Origin: Paludibacteraceae bacterium
Lineage (GTDB): Bacteria; Bacteroidota; Bacteroidia; Bacteroidales; Paludibacteraceae
Reading direction: 5' to 3'
Assembly (NCBI GenBank): GCA_017448985.1
Contig: JAFSKL010000024.1
Location: forward strand, 1-64,000
DNA length: 64,000 nt
Below the pieces are notes generated by a model. The model was given only the letters and a program-made list of their open reading frames with translations, did no database searches and was not told the DNA's origin. Position numbers and translations under genes: made by a program. Positions 8,005-17,782 of this stretch are shown here, one piece after another; positions within the stretch are counted from its first letter, which is position 1, and each line of letters starts with the position of its first letter.

Positions 8005-8337
8005 ATTTTTTAACAGCTCATCGATATGCTCCATCCGGTCAATGGTATCGTCCAGATGGAAGATGATTTCGGGAATGATGCGCAGTTGATGGCGCTCCAA
8101 GGTGCCCAGTTCTCCGCGGAAACGATGTTTGTTCTCTTCAATCAGTTCCATAGTGGAAGCCACTTTGTCCTGCGGAAAAACAGAAAGGTAGATATGGGCA
8201 ATAGATAAATCAGGCGAGACGCGCACTTCGCTTACGGAAATCAATGTCCCGTGAAGCGCGCGCGCGTATCGCAATAGGATGTCGCTCATGTCTTTCTGAA
8301 TCAGACGAGCGATCTTGTGTTGTCGAGTAGACTCCAT
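8002..8337 (-). CDS. rbfA: Ribosome-binding factor A
   Basis: A 111-residue 30S maturation factor that binds near helix 1 of 16S rRNA. The start MESTRQHKIARLIQKDMSDI is the typical helical N-terminus. The KH-like fold follows with VSEVRVSPDLSIAHIYLSV and a C-terminal I-F-H-L-D-D-T stretch, as in known RbfA. The length is normal. It follows rpmH by 3 bases, so both are surely on one transcript. Confidence 0.9.
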   Translation of the reverse strand: MESTRQHKIARLIQKDMSDILLRYARALHGTLISVSEVRVSPDLSIAHIYLSVFPQDKVASTMELIEENKHRFRGELGTLERHQLRIIPEIIFHLDDTIDRMEHIDELLKN

Positions 8338-8340
8338 TAA

Positions 8341-8499
8341 TTAAAATTTGTGGCGACCTTCGTCAGCTACAGTCAGTTTCTTGCGACCTTTAGCACGACG
8401 AGCAGCCAATACACGGCGACCGTTAGCGGTAGCCATTCTCTCCAGAAAACCGTGCGCATTGCGACGCTTGCGTTGAGATGGTTGGAATGTTCGTTTCAT
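8341..8499 (-). CDS. rpmH: 50S ribosomal protein L34
   Basis: A 52-residue, strongly basic protein that begins [18 protein letters not shown] and continues [19 protein letters not shown], the signature of L34. It has a short C-terminal extension ([12 protein letters not shown]), common in Bacteroidota. It is the first gene of the leftward operon, behind a leader of nearly 190 bases with its own promoter. dnaA and rnpA are not next to it. Confidence 0.95.
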   Translation of the reverse strand: MKRTFQPSQRKRRNAHGFLERMATANGRRVLAARRAKGRKKLTVADEGRHKF

Positions 8500-8627
8500 T
8501 GTCTTGTTGTATTTTTTTTAGTTTATGTTTCAAATTCTGAACAGCTTAAGACCAGCTTTCTACCAGCCTTTAACCTGCTTCCGATACCTATTTTATGTAC
8601 CCACAAAAAAGTGCTAATTTTTCATTA

Positions 8628-8688
8628 TTCGACGAAAAAAGCGGAAGCCAATTTTTTCTCAATTGTACCAATTTCGACGAAAAAAGCG
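8628..8688. repeat. 16-bp direct repeat in the rpmH leader
   Basis: ttcgacgaaaaaagcg occurs at 8628-8643 and exactly again at 8673-8688. The second copy lies at the predicted transcription start of rpmH. The rest of 8500-8690 holds no gene. It is a leader region with A/T runs. Confidence 0.8.
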
Positions 8689-8689
8689 T

Positions 8690-8722
8690 GCAAAGGTACT
8701 GCTTTTTTTTGAATTGACAAAA
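8690..8722 (-). promoter_or_regulatory. Promoter of the rpmH operon
   Basis: On the minus strand TTTTG (8722-8718) is followed after 19 bases by TAccTTTGC (8698-8690). It is divergent to the promoter of the giant gene at 8810. Confidence 0.75.
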
Positions 8723-8746
8723 TTTTTTCGATTTTTTTTGATTTTT

Positions 8747-8780
8747 TTTTGCGTATATGCAAATTTTGTTGTATCTTTGC
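8747..8780 (+). promoter_or_regulatory. Promoter of the giant type IX-secreted protein gene
   Basis: TTTTG (8747-8751) is followed after 20 bases by TAtcTTTGC (8772-8780). The ATG follows at 8810. Confidence 0.75.
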
Positions 8781-8809
8781 ACGCTAATTTGAATTTAACC
8801 TTGTATATA

Positions 8810-11800
8810 ATGAAGAATTTTCGGTATATTATAGTATTATTGCTGGCGTTCGCCGGACTGACCCCGATATGGGCTCAGACTCCCGTCGTCGTTTCGCCGG
8901 TCACCAGTACGGAAGGTTACGATTTCTTCGTAACTTGGTTGCTTAACGGAAACCGTGGTCCTAAGGATAAGGACTTGAAGCTCCAGATCATGATCACATC
9001 GGAAACGGTGCCCGGTCATCCGGAGATAACGACCAACAATGTGCGTGTCGAGTATCCCGGCGGCGGTCAGGATGTGGCTATACCTGTGGGCACGACGCAA
9101 GTGGTGGATATAACGCAAGGTGAGTCTGTCTATATCGATGTGGAGAAGAACGAGGCCGAACAGATAGCCAGCAAGGCCACCGGTGTGCATGTTTATAGCA
9201 AGAACGGCGTCAAGATGACGGTCTATGCGGGTAACAAGATCGGTAACGATGTGGGATCGACCAGTTTTGATGGCGGCCATGTACTGCCGAAAGAGGCGCT
9301 GGGCTATGAATACATCGTTCAGTGTAACGCCAACGATATCATGGCGACCGAGTTCGTCATTATGTCCACGGTGCCCGGCAAGACCAATGTGACCGTCAAT
9401 ATCCCGGAGAAAGTGAAGACCAGTACGGGCAAAGACGGTACGCTGACCGTGAATTTCGAAAAGGCCTATCAGATCTATGTGGTTCGTTCGCAGACTATCG
9501 ACCCGGGTGCACAGGAGACCGAAGATGTCTCTTCCATCGACCTTTCCGGAACGACTATCTGTTCCGACCAGCCGATAGCGGTTTGGAGCGGAAACCAGGC
9601 GGCTTATTATCCTTCTACCATGTCGGGTTCTACCGATCACGCTTATGACCAGTTGTTGCCGATCAACCATTGGGGAACGCAGTTCGTGGTTCCGATGATG
9701 AAGTACGACCCGTCGCTCTTCAAGATGAACCATATGCTTATTACCGCGCGGGACGAAAGTACGACGGTCACGGTGAAGCACGGCAGTGAGACGCAGACAT
9801 TGAATTTCCAGGACATAGGCGAGACGAAGGATGTGCTGATGATACGCAGCGATGCGAGTGATGCCGGTATTTTTACGGTGAGTGCCAACAAGCCCGTTCA
9901 GGTGTATCTGCATACTCCTACGGCTGCGGCCAATGCCGGTTCGATGGACGCACAAGGTAACCTGCCGATGCCCGGCGATGCGTCCATGACAATGATCCCG
10001 CCGCTGGAGTTCCTGACGGATACTACGATCTTTACCACCTATACGCCACCCGGACTGCCTGCACAGACCACGCTCTTGCATAAGGTGGCTATCTGGGCAC
10101 GCAAAGCCGATGCCGGTTCGGTGCGCTTGGATAACAACACAGTTCCGTTTGCCGCTATCCCGGGCAATAACGACTATCAGGTGGCTACGGTCGATATGAC
10201 GGAAGGAACGCATATCGTCACCGCGCCGAAGAAATGCTTTTCGGGATATGTGTACGGTTTGGCCAACGGACAGGCCTATATGATGCCGATAGGCTACGAT
10301 TTTATGCCTGTTCAGGACTCGATCTTCCTCGCCGACAAGGACCAGGACTGGAAGAACCGTGTCCGCACTTCCGACTGGAGCTCCAAGTATCCCGACAACG
10401 GAGGCTGGCATCTGGACAAGACCGAGCTGCCGGATCTGCCCACGCAGTTCGACACCGTCTTTGTGTGCGACAGTACCAAGTTGCGCTTCCCGCTTACGCT
10501 GCATAACCATTGGGACGAGATCAAATGGGAAGTGATGCGTATAGACCAGAACAGTCAGAGACGGACCGAATATACCGACGATGCCGATGTGCGTCAGACG
10601 GGCGATTTGACCAAGACGCATCCGTTCCTCGAGACGCAGTTCTTTATGCTCCCCGAGCGCAACAAAGCGCCCAAGCAGCGTCACCCATACGAGGACTTTG
10701 AGGTACGGGCGGTGCTCTATCACAAGCCCCATCTGTGCGATTTTGATGACAAAGAGAAATGGCCGAAGGACACGCTCAATGCCATTGTGCGCGCGTTCCG
10801 TATATATAGAGATACCACCTGGATGATCCGTTGCGACAACGATCCCGCGCTGGATAAGTTCTTCCTCAATCCCGAGACGAAGGAGTCGCAGATGGTCATC
10901 AAGTCGCCTACCGACACCAAGACCTACACCGTCACGACCCAGACACTGAGCTACGGCGGTGATCCGACCAATAAATCCAAACTGAACACCTATACCCAGA
11001 GCTACACCACGCTCTACAACAAGCGTTTCGGTCTCGACTTCGGCTGTGACTCAATCGTCACGCTCAAGGTGCTGCTCTGTAAGAGTGATGTGGAGGTGCG
11101 GGATCCGTACTATGTGTGCGAGTCTGACTTGGCGGATATCAAGGCCACGCTCGGAGGCGATTTCTTCAAGGACTACCGCCTGCTCGAGACCCTCGAGGAG
11201 CACAAGAAGACGATTACGAACAGTATGATCGACCAGAACAAGGACTTCGGTGACGGCTGGATGTACTTGGGCGGTTATACCAACAATCTGGCCCGTACTT
11301 GGCAGTTCAAGGGCACCGATGTAATCCGTACTACGGACTGTAACCCGGATATGGAGATTTGGCACGCTGCGCCGTATAACGCTTCGTGGCCCAACAACAG
11401 GCCTGTGATCGGTTGCGACAAGTCGCTGACCATCGAGCTCCATGTGTTGACCGTTACTGAATACGAGTATAGTGCCGTTTCCTGCGGCGATAAATATACC
11501 TGGACCTACAAGGTGAACAACGCCAACAATCCCAAGGAAGAGACGGAGACGCTGCTCCGTAAGGACATCGGTAAGGGTGCCCACGATGTGGTGCGCTATT
11601 ACACGCCTAAGTCCAAAAGGCCCGGATGGGAAGCCAAGGACTGTCCGACGGAGAAGCACACACTGCATATCAACTTCACCGACGGAGATGTGACCGAGGA
11701 TATAGACCTCTGCGACGACGGCGAGAAGTTCATCGTCAACAAAACTGCCTATCCGGATATCGAGCAGGAGGACTACTATCAGGAGTTTGATCCGACAGGC

Positions 11801-14800
11801 AAGAGCGGTGTTTCCACCCTCGGACCTATCCACTGCGTCACCACCGAGGAGTGCTCCTATGACCTCACTTTCCGCTTCAATGTGCATACCGTGGAGCGGC
11901 ATAACGATACCATCGTCTATTGTTACGAGGACGGCTCGCAAGTGATGCACAAATGGGACGGACACCGTCAGCCCTGGATGCAGGAGCAAGGTCAGCCGGA
12001 TAAGACGCGCAAGCGGTTCAACGATTCGACCAACCCCTTGAAGTTCAACCGCGACAAGAACAAGCTCATCGTCTATGAGCTGACCGATACCCTGCTCACT
12101 TCCGGATGCCATATCGTCTATCGTCAGACGGTGCTGATGATGCCGCCGTACTCGACTTCCGAGATGCGGGATCCTATCTCCAGCGAGGAGTATTTCGAGT
12201 GGCAAGGCGTGCTCTGGGTAGGCGACAAAGTGAATACGGCTACCGTCAGCAACCCCAACCACCTGCCTATAGGTGTGCTGCGCGAGTACGGTATGACGCC
12301 TCCTACCGACGGCTGGGTAGTGGAGTATTTCGCCGGTAACTACACCTATGCACTGACCACTACGACCCAGACGCGTCCGCGGCATCGTGAGGACGGAACG
12401 CTGACCGCAGTCTGCGACTCAACGGTACAGCTCCTTGTGCAAGTGGGTGAGGTACAGCGCGAGAAATCGTATGACTACACCTGTAGCAGTGAGATAGAGT
12501 ACATCTGGTACGCAGGCGGTATTACGCCGGATACCATTTGGCTTAATGACTTCGAAGGCAAGGACTATACCAAGATCACCGATTCGATTACGATCCATAA
12601 GGGCCGTTACGATCTCTTGACCTCTACCGCCAAACGTCGCGATAAGAAAGACCCATGGCCCGTGGCAGGTATGCCGGCAGAGTTCGACCATTATCTGACT
12701 ATCTTCCCCGCTTACATCAAGGCCTATGACACCATCGTTTGTCAGGATCCGGGCAAGACGGTCATCTTCAAAGAGATGGAGTTCCCGCTGGACGACTTCG
12801 GCGTGTTAGAGGATAAGAACGACGCCAAGAAGACCAAACCCAAGACATGGATTCATCCTGAGACATTAGAGGAGTTCAAGGTAGAGTGCGATAGTGGTGA
12901 GATGGCGCGCGTGTTCATCGAGCCGATCTACAATGACTATCTCAACCGCGAAATGGCTACCGACAAGCGCTATTTCTACACGCACGATACCTTGCGGTTC
13001 TTCACCGATCCGGCAGTGCTCTTTGTTGGCTCGGACTTCTTCATCACCCACCCGCACATAACCGACCTTGATGAGCTCAAAGCGAAAGCCGGTGTCGATT
13101 CGATCGTCTATCTGGACAAGACGCTGGTTCCGGACCTGGCCCGTACGGATGTGGACTGGCGTGTACATACGGCATTCTATTCGTGTGACCAATGGGCTCC
13201 GAGCGGTAGTCGCGTGTTGGATATCAATGGCAAGCCGCTGGGTTGCGACAGTACCTCGTACCTCGAGCTGTACATCAAGAAAGCCATCATCCATGATCCC
13301 GTGAATATGGGTGATAACGGACATATATGCGGTGATGACCAGAACACGGTATGGTCTTTCGGCGGTGATACCACGACGAGCGTCACAGGCAGCAAGCGTG
13401 AGACTTTCCCGTTCACCACCGGTGAGTACTTCAGTTATTACTATGACGGTGATGGCAATATCATCGGTTCGGTGCCCTTCGACGAAGAAGATGGCGCTAC
13501 TCGCAGGAACGCCGGTCAGAACGATGTCAATTATAGCGAAAACGATGACGGTACGCGTACCTATCTCTTTATAGACTCCGTCTGGAACGACATCTCCGGC
13601 ATGTACGATGTACATATACAAGCCGTGACCGTTTATCCGACCTATGTCATTGACTATTTGAAGAAGAAAGTGAAAGCGGAAGGCGGAATACCCGATGAGA
13701 ACAATACCATCATGTCAGTATGTGCGGACGATGTCTTCCCGTGTCCGTGGGATCCAAGTCAAACGATAGAGGTGGCGAAATTGGAGCGTAAAAATCGTAT
13801 CGCTTACTATGCCGATACCCTTTATCAGAAGCACTATCAACCGGTTAAGGTCGATTCGATCATCTATCTCCGTTTGATGGTCTATGGTAACTCGCCGACA
13901 GTGCTCACACACCCGCATTGCTTTAACGATCCTCCTTACCAATGGAGAAATGTGGAAGGTCTGCCGGTCAATGCGACTGTCTATTATGACCCCTTGCAGT
14001 TGATGAAGGATACGCTGCTCGATACGATAATGACGGCTGACGGCTTGTCGTGTAAAGACTATCTTACGCTCATCGTTAAATGGCAACCGGCCTATGGAAT
14101 AGAGGAATTTAAGGGTAAGTCTAAACAGTTTGATAGGCAATATATTGAACCCTACGAAACGCGGAATAAGTTCTGCCAGAATGACCCCAATCCGCATTGG
14201 ATTTTGGAGGATGGTACGGAGCATATACCGACGAATCTGTATGACGCTGATGGTAATAAGATTCCGGATAACAAGATACCGACGGATATGGCTGCCAGCG
14301 ATGATTACATCTATATTGTGCGTGATAGTCTGGAGACAGTCGGCTGTTTCTGCGACTCCGTATTGACGCTTTATTACATGTTGACGGAAGCGCCGAAAGA
14401 AATTCCCAAGGAAATACGAGCGTGCGAAAAGGAGGTGGTACACTTTGAGGGACTGGATATTCCTATTGAGCAAGACATGGAGAATCCGATGTATGTCGAG
14501 ATTCCGAATGGAACGAGTTGTCCCGATAAGTATATCTTGACTTTCATCATTGACGAACTGTCGCGGTTCAAGGAAGTGGAAGCAGGTCCTATATGCTATG
14601 ACGATGTGTATGATTATACCACCTATCAGGTTTATTATAAGTTCACCGGTCCTGCTCCGCAAAGTTACAGTATCTACTATTCTCAGGAGGCTAAAGATTC
14701 GTTGCACATAAAATCCGATTTGGAAAATCAGACTGTCCCATATATCAATATGGATGAATGGTCACCCGAGAAAGTATATACCTTGGATGTCAGACTGCCG

Positions 14801-15493
14801 GCTATTCCGGATAAAACCAATTATCCTACCCCCGGAATCTATGATGCTACGATAGGCTTTAATAATGGAAACTGTTCCAGTGACGAGTTCATGAGCTATC
14901 CCCTCAAACTCGATGTGCGCTATCCCGAGTGGATCATGGAGCAGCGCCATGGTGACCTCATCGTCCTCCTCGACTCCGTCGATAACGGACACCGCCGCTT
15001 TACCGGCTTCCAGTGGTATAAGGAAGGACGCAAGCTCGAGGGCTATATCAAGCCTTACCTCTATATCCCGGGTGGACTCGAGGTCGGAGCCAGCTATTAT
15101 GTGGAACTCACAGAGACCAACGCACAGGGTGATACCATTACCACTTCGCCTACCTGTCCCATCATCGCGGAGGCAGCTCCGAACGGCGGTAACGACAGTG
15201 ACCTCGATCATGGTCCGACAGGCGACTATCTCTCCGTCACACCGACTTGTGTGCCGCTCGGACGAACCATCATACATATACTCGCCCACGACGAACACAG
15301 TTCCGGTACCTACCGCGTCAGCACCATCGAGGGACAGTATGTCTCCTCCGGCGAGTTCCACGGACAGGCTACGGCTATCAATATACCTGCAGTCGAAGGA
15401 ATGTATGTGGTGCAGGTACGGTCGAATAACAAAGAGGCGATCGAGTCGTATCGCTCCATCAAAGTAGTAGTAGGAGATCTATGCCAAGAGTAA
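8810..15493 (+). CDS. Giant secreted IgGFc-binding-like protein with type IX sorting domain
   Basis: A 2227-residue surface or secreted protein. It starts at MKNFRYIIVLLLAFAGLTPIWAQ, a clear signal peptide placed 30 bases after the promoter. Residues about 20-520 match the IgGFc-binding N-terminal style (DQLLPINHWGTQFVVPMM). At least a dozen modules of about 90-130 residues follow. Each opens with a motif such as VCESD, CGDKYTW, VCQDPGK or ICGDDQN, and several close with GCDSxxxL. This suggests Cys-linked Ig-like domains. The last 75 residues are a type A type IX sorting domain (YRVSTIEGQYVSSGEF, then GMYVVQVRS). The next gene, a barrel, overlaps it by 13 bases. Binding partner unknown. Confidence 0.85.
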   Translation: MKNFRYIIVLLLAFAGLTPIWAQTPVVVSPVTSTEGYDFFVTWLLNGNRGPKDKDLKLQIMITSETVPGHPEITTNNVRVEYPGGGQDVAIPVGTTQVVDITQGESVYIDVEKNEAEQIASKATGVHVYSKNGVKMTVYAGNKIGNDVGSTSFDGGHVLPKEALGYEYIVQCNANDIMATEFVIMSTVPGKTNVTVNIPEKVKTSTGKDGTLTVNFEKAYQIYVVRSQTIDPGAQETEDVSSIDLSGTTICSDQPIAVWSGNQAAYYPSTMSGSTDHAYDQLLPINHWGTQFVVPMMKYDPSLFKMNHMLITARDESTTVTVKHGSETQTLNFQDIGETKDVLMIRSDASDAGIFTVSANKPVQVYLHTPTAAANAGSMDAQGNLPMPGDASMTMIPPLEFLTDTTIFTTYTPPGLPAQTTLLHKVAIWARKADAGSVRLDNNTVPFAAIPGNNDYQVATVDMTEGTHIVTAPKKCFSGYVYGLANGQAYMMPIGYDFMPVQDSIFLADKDQDWKNRVRTSDWSSKYPDNGGWHLDKTELPDLPTQFDTVFVCDSTKLRFPLTLHNHWDEIKWEVMRIDQNSQRRTEYTDDADVRQTGDLTKTHPFLETQFFMLPERNKAPKQRHPYEDFEVRAVLYHKPHLCDFDDKEKWPKDTLNAIVRAFRIYRDTTWMIRCDNDPALDKFFLNPETKESQMVIKSPTDTKTYTVTTQTLSYGGDPTNKSKLNTYTQSYTTLYNKRFGLDFGCDSIVTLKVLLCKSDVEVRDPYYVCESDLADIKATLGGDFFKDYRLLETLEEHKKTITNSMIDQNKDFGDGWMYLGGYTNNLARTWQFKGTDVIRTTDCNPDMEIWHAAPYNASWPNNRPVIGCDKSLTIELHVLTVTEYEYSAVSCGDKYTWTYKVNNANNPKEETETLLRKDIGKGAHDVVRYYTPKSKRPGWEAKDCPTEKHTLHINFTDGDVTEDIDLCDDGEKFIVNKTAYPDIEQEDYYQEFDPTGKSGVSTLGPIHCVTTEECSYDLTFRFNVHTVERHNDTIVYCYEDGSQVMHKWDGHRQPWMQEQGQPDKTRKRFNDSTNPLKFNRDKNKLIVYELTDTLLTSGCHIVYRQTVLMMPPYSTSEMRDPISSEEYFEWQGVLWVGDKVNTATVSNPNHLPIGVLREYGMTPPTDGWVVEYFAGNYTYALTTTTQTRPRHREDGTLTAVCDSTVQLLVQVGEVQREKSYDYTCSSEIEYIWYAGGITPDTIWLNDFEGKDYTKITDSITIHKGRYDLLTSTAKRRDKKDPWPVAGMPAEFDHYLTIFPAYIKAYDTIVCQDPGKTVIFKEMEFPLDDFGVLEDKNDAKKTKPKTWIHPETLEEFKVECDSGEMARVFIEPIYNDYLNREMATDKRYFYTHDTLRFFTDPAVLFVGSDFFITHPHITDLDELKAKAGVDSIVYLDKTLVPDLARTDVDWRVHTAFYSCDQWAPSGSRVLDINGKPLGCDSTSYLELYIKKAIIHDPVNMGDNGHICGDDQNTVWSFGGDTTTSVTGSKRETFPFTTGEYFSYYYDGDGNIIGSVPFDEEDGATRRNAGQNDVNYSENDDGTRTYLFIDSVWNDISGMYDVHIQAVTVYPTYVIDYLKKKVKAEGGIPDENNTIMSVCADDVFPCPWDPSQTIEVAKLERKNRIAYYADTLYQKHYQPVKVDSIIYLRLMVYGNSPTVLTHPHCFNDPPYQWRNVEGLPVNATVYYDPLQLMKDTLLDTIMTADGLSCKDYLTLIVKWQPAYGIEEFKGKSKQFDRQYIEPYETRNKFCQNDPNPHWILEDGTEHIPTNLYDADGNKIPDNKIPTDMAASDDYIYIVRDSLETVGCFCDSVLTLYYMLTEAPKEIPKEIRACEKEVVHFEGLDIPIEQDMENPMYVEIPNGTSCPDKYILTFIIDELSRFKEVEAGPICYDDVYDYTTYQVYYKFTGPAPQSYSIYYSQEAKDSLHIKSDLENQTVPYINMDEWSPEKVYTLDVRLPAIPDKTNYPTPGIYDATIGFNNGNCSSDEFMSYPLKLDVRYPEWIMEQRHGDLIVLLDSVDNGHRRFTGFQWYKEGRKLEGYIKPYLYIPGGLEVGASYYVELTETNAQGDTITTSPTCPIIAEAAPNGGNDSDLDHGPTGDYLSVTPTCVPLGRTIIHILAHDEHSSGTYRVSTIEGQYVSSGEFHGQATAINIPAVEGMYVVQVRSNNKEAIESYRSIKVVVGDLCQE

Positions 15494-16662
15494 GACAAAT
15501 AGCAGTTCTATTGCTCTGCCTCGTCAGCCTTGCCGCTTTCGGACAGAGACGCTATTCGGCAGACGGCCGCAATGAGCGTAACTTGTCGAAAGCGAGAGGT
15601 TTCTCCACGCGGGATGTGGATAATAAGACCGATGCTTTTCTGGGTCTTCACGCTTCGTTATACAAAGGTGCAAGGCAGTATCTGGGCTTCTCCGTGGATG
15701 GCGGATGGAGCACTTTCCTCACCAATACACCCGTCGCTTCCATGACTCCCGGTGGCTGGGCTGCAGGAGGTAAGTTGCTCTATGAGTATCATTTCGGTCT
15801 GCTATTCCTGCAGACTGGTCTCGGTGCCGGCTTCCAGCGCGTCACTACGCCTGTCAACAGCAGCCTCATCGATGACTCGTGGCGCACCTTCTATAATGGC
15901 TATTCCAAGCCGGAGGACGGAGCGCTGCATCCCATGACCGACCCGTTGGATGGTGTCCATTTCACGATGAAGCATGTGTTCGACGGACGCTCGGATGTGT
16001 CCGAACTGTGGTATGCGCAGCTGCCCGTTAATGTGGGCTATTATATCGTCGGCACCTATGGCATCGGCTATTTGATGCTCGGTGCGCAGGTTATGTATGC
16101 CTTCGCCGGCAAGACGATCATGCATGCTACCGGTACCTCCACCGGTACCTTCGATGTCGATGATGGACATCACTATATAGGCGTAGCCGAAGAGATGGAT
16201 AACCACGGCTTCCGCAAGGATGTGCCCATCGCCTATACCTCCGCGCGTCTGCCGATTAAGTTGGGCAAAGCCGCTGGACTCGATGTGCTCGGACATCTCG
16301 AGGGCGGATATGAGTTCAATACTTTCCAGAAGATCCGTCAGTACCGTGTCAAGCGTTCCGACAAACTCGACTGCCGGCTGCGTTTCGCCGGATTCGTGGA
16401 TGTTAGCCTCGGCAGTATCTACCCGCATGGAGCACAGAGCATGTACGAATCGGAGGTCGAAACCGGCCGCAAAGGACAGGAGACGCTTTATGATTTCTAC
16501 CATCCTTTCAAGACGCCGTTTGTGATGAATCATATCTACTCGACGGCGGTGCCGGGCAATAAGACTTGGCTGCGTAATATGACGGTAGGTGTACGCTTTA
16601 CGGTGCTCTTCAGCCTTCAGGCGCAGGAACACTGTATCCTCTGTGACCCTTGGCGTCATTAA
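15481..16662 (+). CDS. Outer-membrane beta-barrel protein, partner of the giant protein
   Basis: A 393-residue protein with a signal peptide (VRQIAVLLLCLVSLAAFGQ) and many amphipathic strands with aromatic girdles (GLLFLQTGLGAGFQRV; YGIGYLMLGAQVMYAF). It ends in strand-like residues before a short Cys-containing tail. It overlaps the preceding giant gene by 13 bases, so translation is probably coupled. By analogy with Bacteroidota adhesin-barrel pairs such as SprB-SprF, it may anchor or help export the giant protein. This is inference, because I see no clear PorP/SprF signature. Confidence 0.7.
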   Translation: MPRVRQIAVLLLCLVSLAAFGQRRYSADGRNERNLSKARGFSTRDVDNKTDAFLGLHASLYKGARQYLGFSVDGGWSTFLTNTPVASMTPGGWAAGGKLLYEYHFGLLFLQTGLGAGFQRVTTPVNSSLIDDSWRTFYNGYSKPEDGALHPMTDPLDGVHFTMKHVFDGRSDVSELWYAQLPVNVGYYIVGTYGIGYLMLGAQVMYAFAGKTIMHATGTSTGTFDVDDGHHYIGVAEEMDNHGFRKDVPIAYTSARLPIKLGKAAGLDVLGHLEGGYEFNTFQKIRQYRVKRSDKLDCRLRFAGFVDVSLGSIYPHGAQSMYESEVETGRKGQETLYDFYHPFKTPFVMNHIYSTAVPGNKTWLRNMTVGVRFTVLFSLQAQEHCILCDPWRH

Positions 16663-16678
16663 ATCGACCAACGAACCA

Positions 16679-17782
16679 ATGCGTAGCTACACTCTTTCCG
16701 AACTATGCAATGAGATAGGCGAGGTGCTGAGCGAAAGCTTGGCGCCTTCTTATTGGGTCCGCGCGGAGATCAGCAGTCTCTCCGTCAAAGGCGGACATAT
16801 GTACCTCGATCTGGTCGAAAGCGCAAAAAGCCAACTGCCAATAGCCAAAATGCGGGCTACCTGTTGGGCGGGAACGCAGGAATTGATCTGCACCTATTTC
16901 GAATCGGAGACGGGACAATGGCTGCAGGCGGGAATGAAAGTGCTGGTAGAGGCAGAGGTCCAATGGCACGATGTCTATGGGCTCAGCCTCTCTATCCTTA
17001 ATATCGACCCTTCTTATACGCTGGGTGACATAGCCCGTCAGCGCCAGCAGACGATAGCTCAACTGCAAGCCGACGGACTGCTCGATGCCCAGCAACTGCT
17101 TCCGCTGCCGACGCTCATCCGGCGCTTAGCCGTTATCTCTTCTCCCGATGCCGCCGGCTATGAGGACTTCAAGCATCAACTCGATAGTTCACCTTTCACC
17201 TTTCACCTTTCCCTTTTCCCTGCTACCATGCAGGGTACCTCCGCTGCAAAATCCATGCTCGCTGCCCTCGATGAAATCTCCTCCAACGACCAACGACCAA
17301 CGACTAACGACCAGTATGACGCAGTCATAATAATCCGCGGTGGCGGTGCCACTACTGATCTCAGTTGCTTCGATGACTATAACCTTTGCGCTGTCTGTGC
17401 GCAGTTTGAACTGCCTATCCTCACCGGCATCGGTCATACACGCGATGTGTCGGTGCTCGACCTTGTGGCCCATGAGGCGCTTAAGACTCCCACAGCTGTC
17501 GCCGAATGGCTCATCCATCGTTTGGAGGCGCAACAGGGCCGCTTGGAGGATCTCTTGGTTCGCTTACGGCGAACGGCTGACCGGCAGAAGATGCTACGGC
17601 AACATCGGGTAGAACTGCTCGAGCAGCGCCTCGCTGCCTGCAATCCCGAATGGGTCTATCGACGCGGCTACAGCCTCCTCACCCTTAACGGCCAAGTGGT
17701 GCGCTCCGTCCGTGACCTCCATAGAGGCGACATCCTCACTTCGCACCTTGCCGACGGCTCTGTGCAAAGCACTGTGTTATGA
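16679..17782 (+). CDS. xseA: Exodeoxyribonuclease VII large subunit
   Basis: A 367-residue catalytic subunit of the exonuclease that degrades single-stranded DNA. It starts at MRSYTLSELCNEIGEVL, where family members begin. An OB-fold N-terminal domain (YWVRAEISSLSVKGGHMYLDL) precedes the central domain with the hallmark IIIRGGGATTDLSCFDD and GIGHTRDVSVLDLVAH. The helical C-terminus is shorter than in E. coli XseA, as is usual in this phylum. Two heptamer arrays (17189-17218 and 17284-17311) are translated as SPFTFHLSLFPA and NDQRPTTNDQ at variable loops. No xseB gene follows. The next gene overlaps the stop by 4 bases. Confidence 0.9.
   Translation: MRSYTLSELCNEIGEVLSESLAPSYWVRAEISSLSVKGGHMYLDLVESAKSQLPIAKMRATCWAGTQELICTYFESETGQWLQAGMKVLVEAEVQWHDVYGLSLSILNIDPSYTLGDIARQRQQTIAQLQADGLLDAQQLLPLPTLIRRLAVISSPDAAGYEDFKHQLDSSPFTFHLSLFPATMQGTSAAKSMLAALDEISSNDQRPTTNDQYDAVIIIRGGGATTDLSCFDDYNLCAVCAQFELPILTGIGHTRDVSVLDLVAHEALKTPTAVAEWLIHRLEAQQGRLEDLLVRLRRTADRQKMLRQHRVELLEQRLAACNPEWVYRRGYSLLTLNGQVVRSVRDLHRGDILTSHLADGSVQSTVL
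17189..17218. repeat. Heptamer array inside xseA (first)
   Basis: Three exact tcacctt units are followed by a degenerate tcccttt. They encode SPFTFHLSLF in the catalytic domain. Confidence 0.9.
17284..17311. repeat. Heptamer array inside xseA (second)
   Basis: Three exact caacgac units and one taacgac encode NDQRPTTNDQ directly before the catalytic-core strand. The same words recur at 39738-39786. Confidence 0.9.

Noticed and set aside
8837..10732. Long leftward open frame opposite the giant gene
   Set aside because: His/Arg-rich antisense shadow of a G/C-rich coding strand, without domain or start signals.
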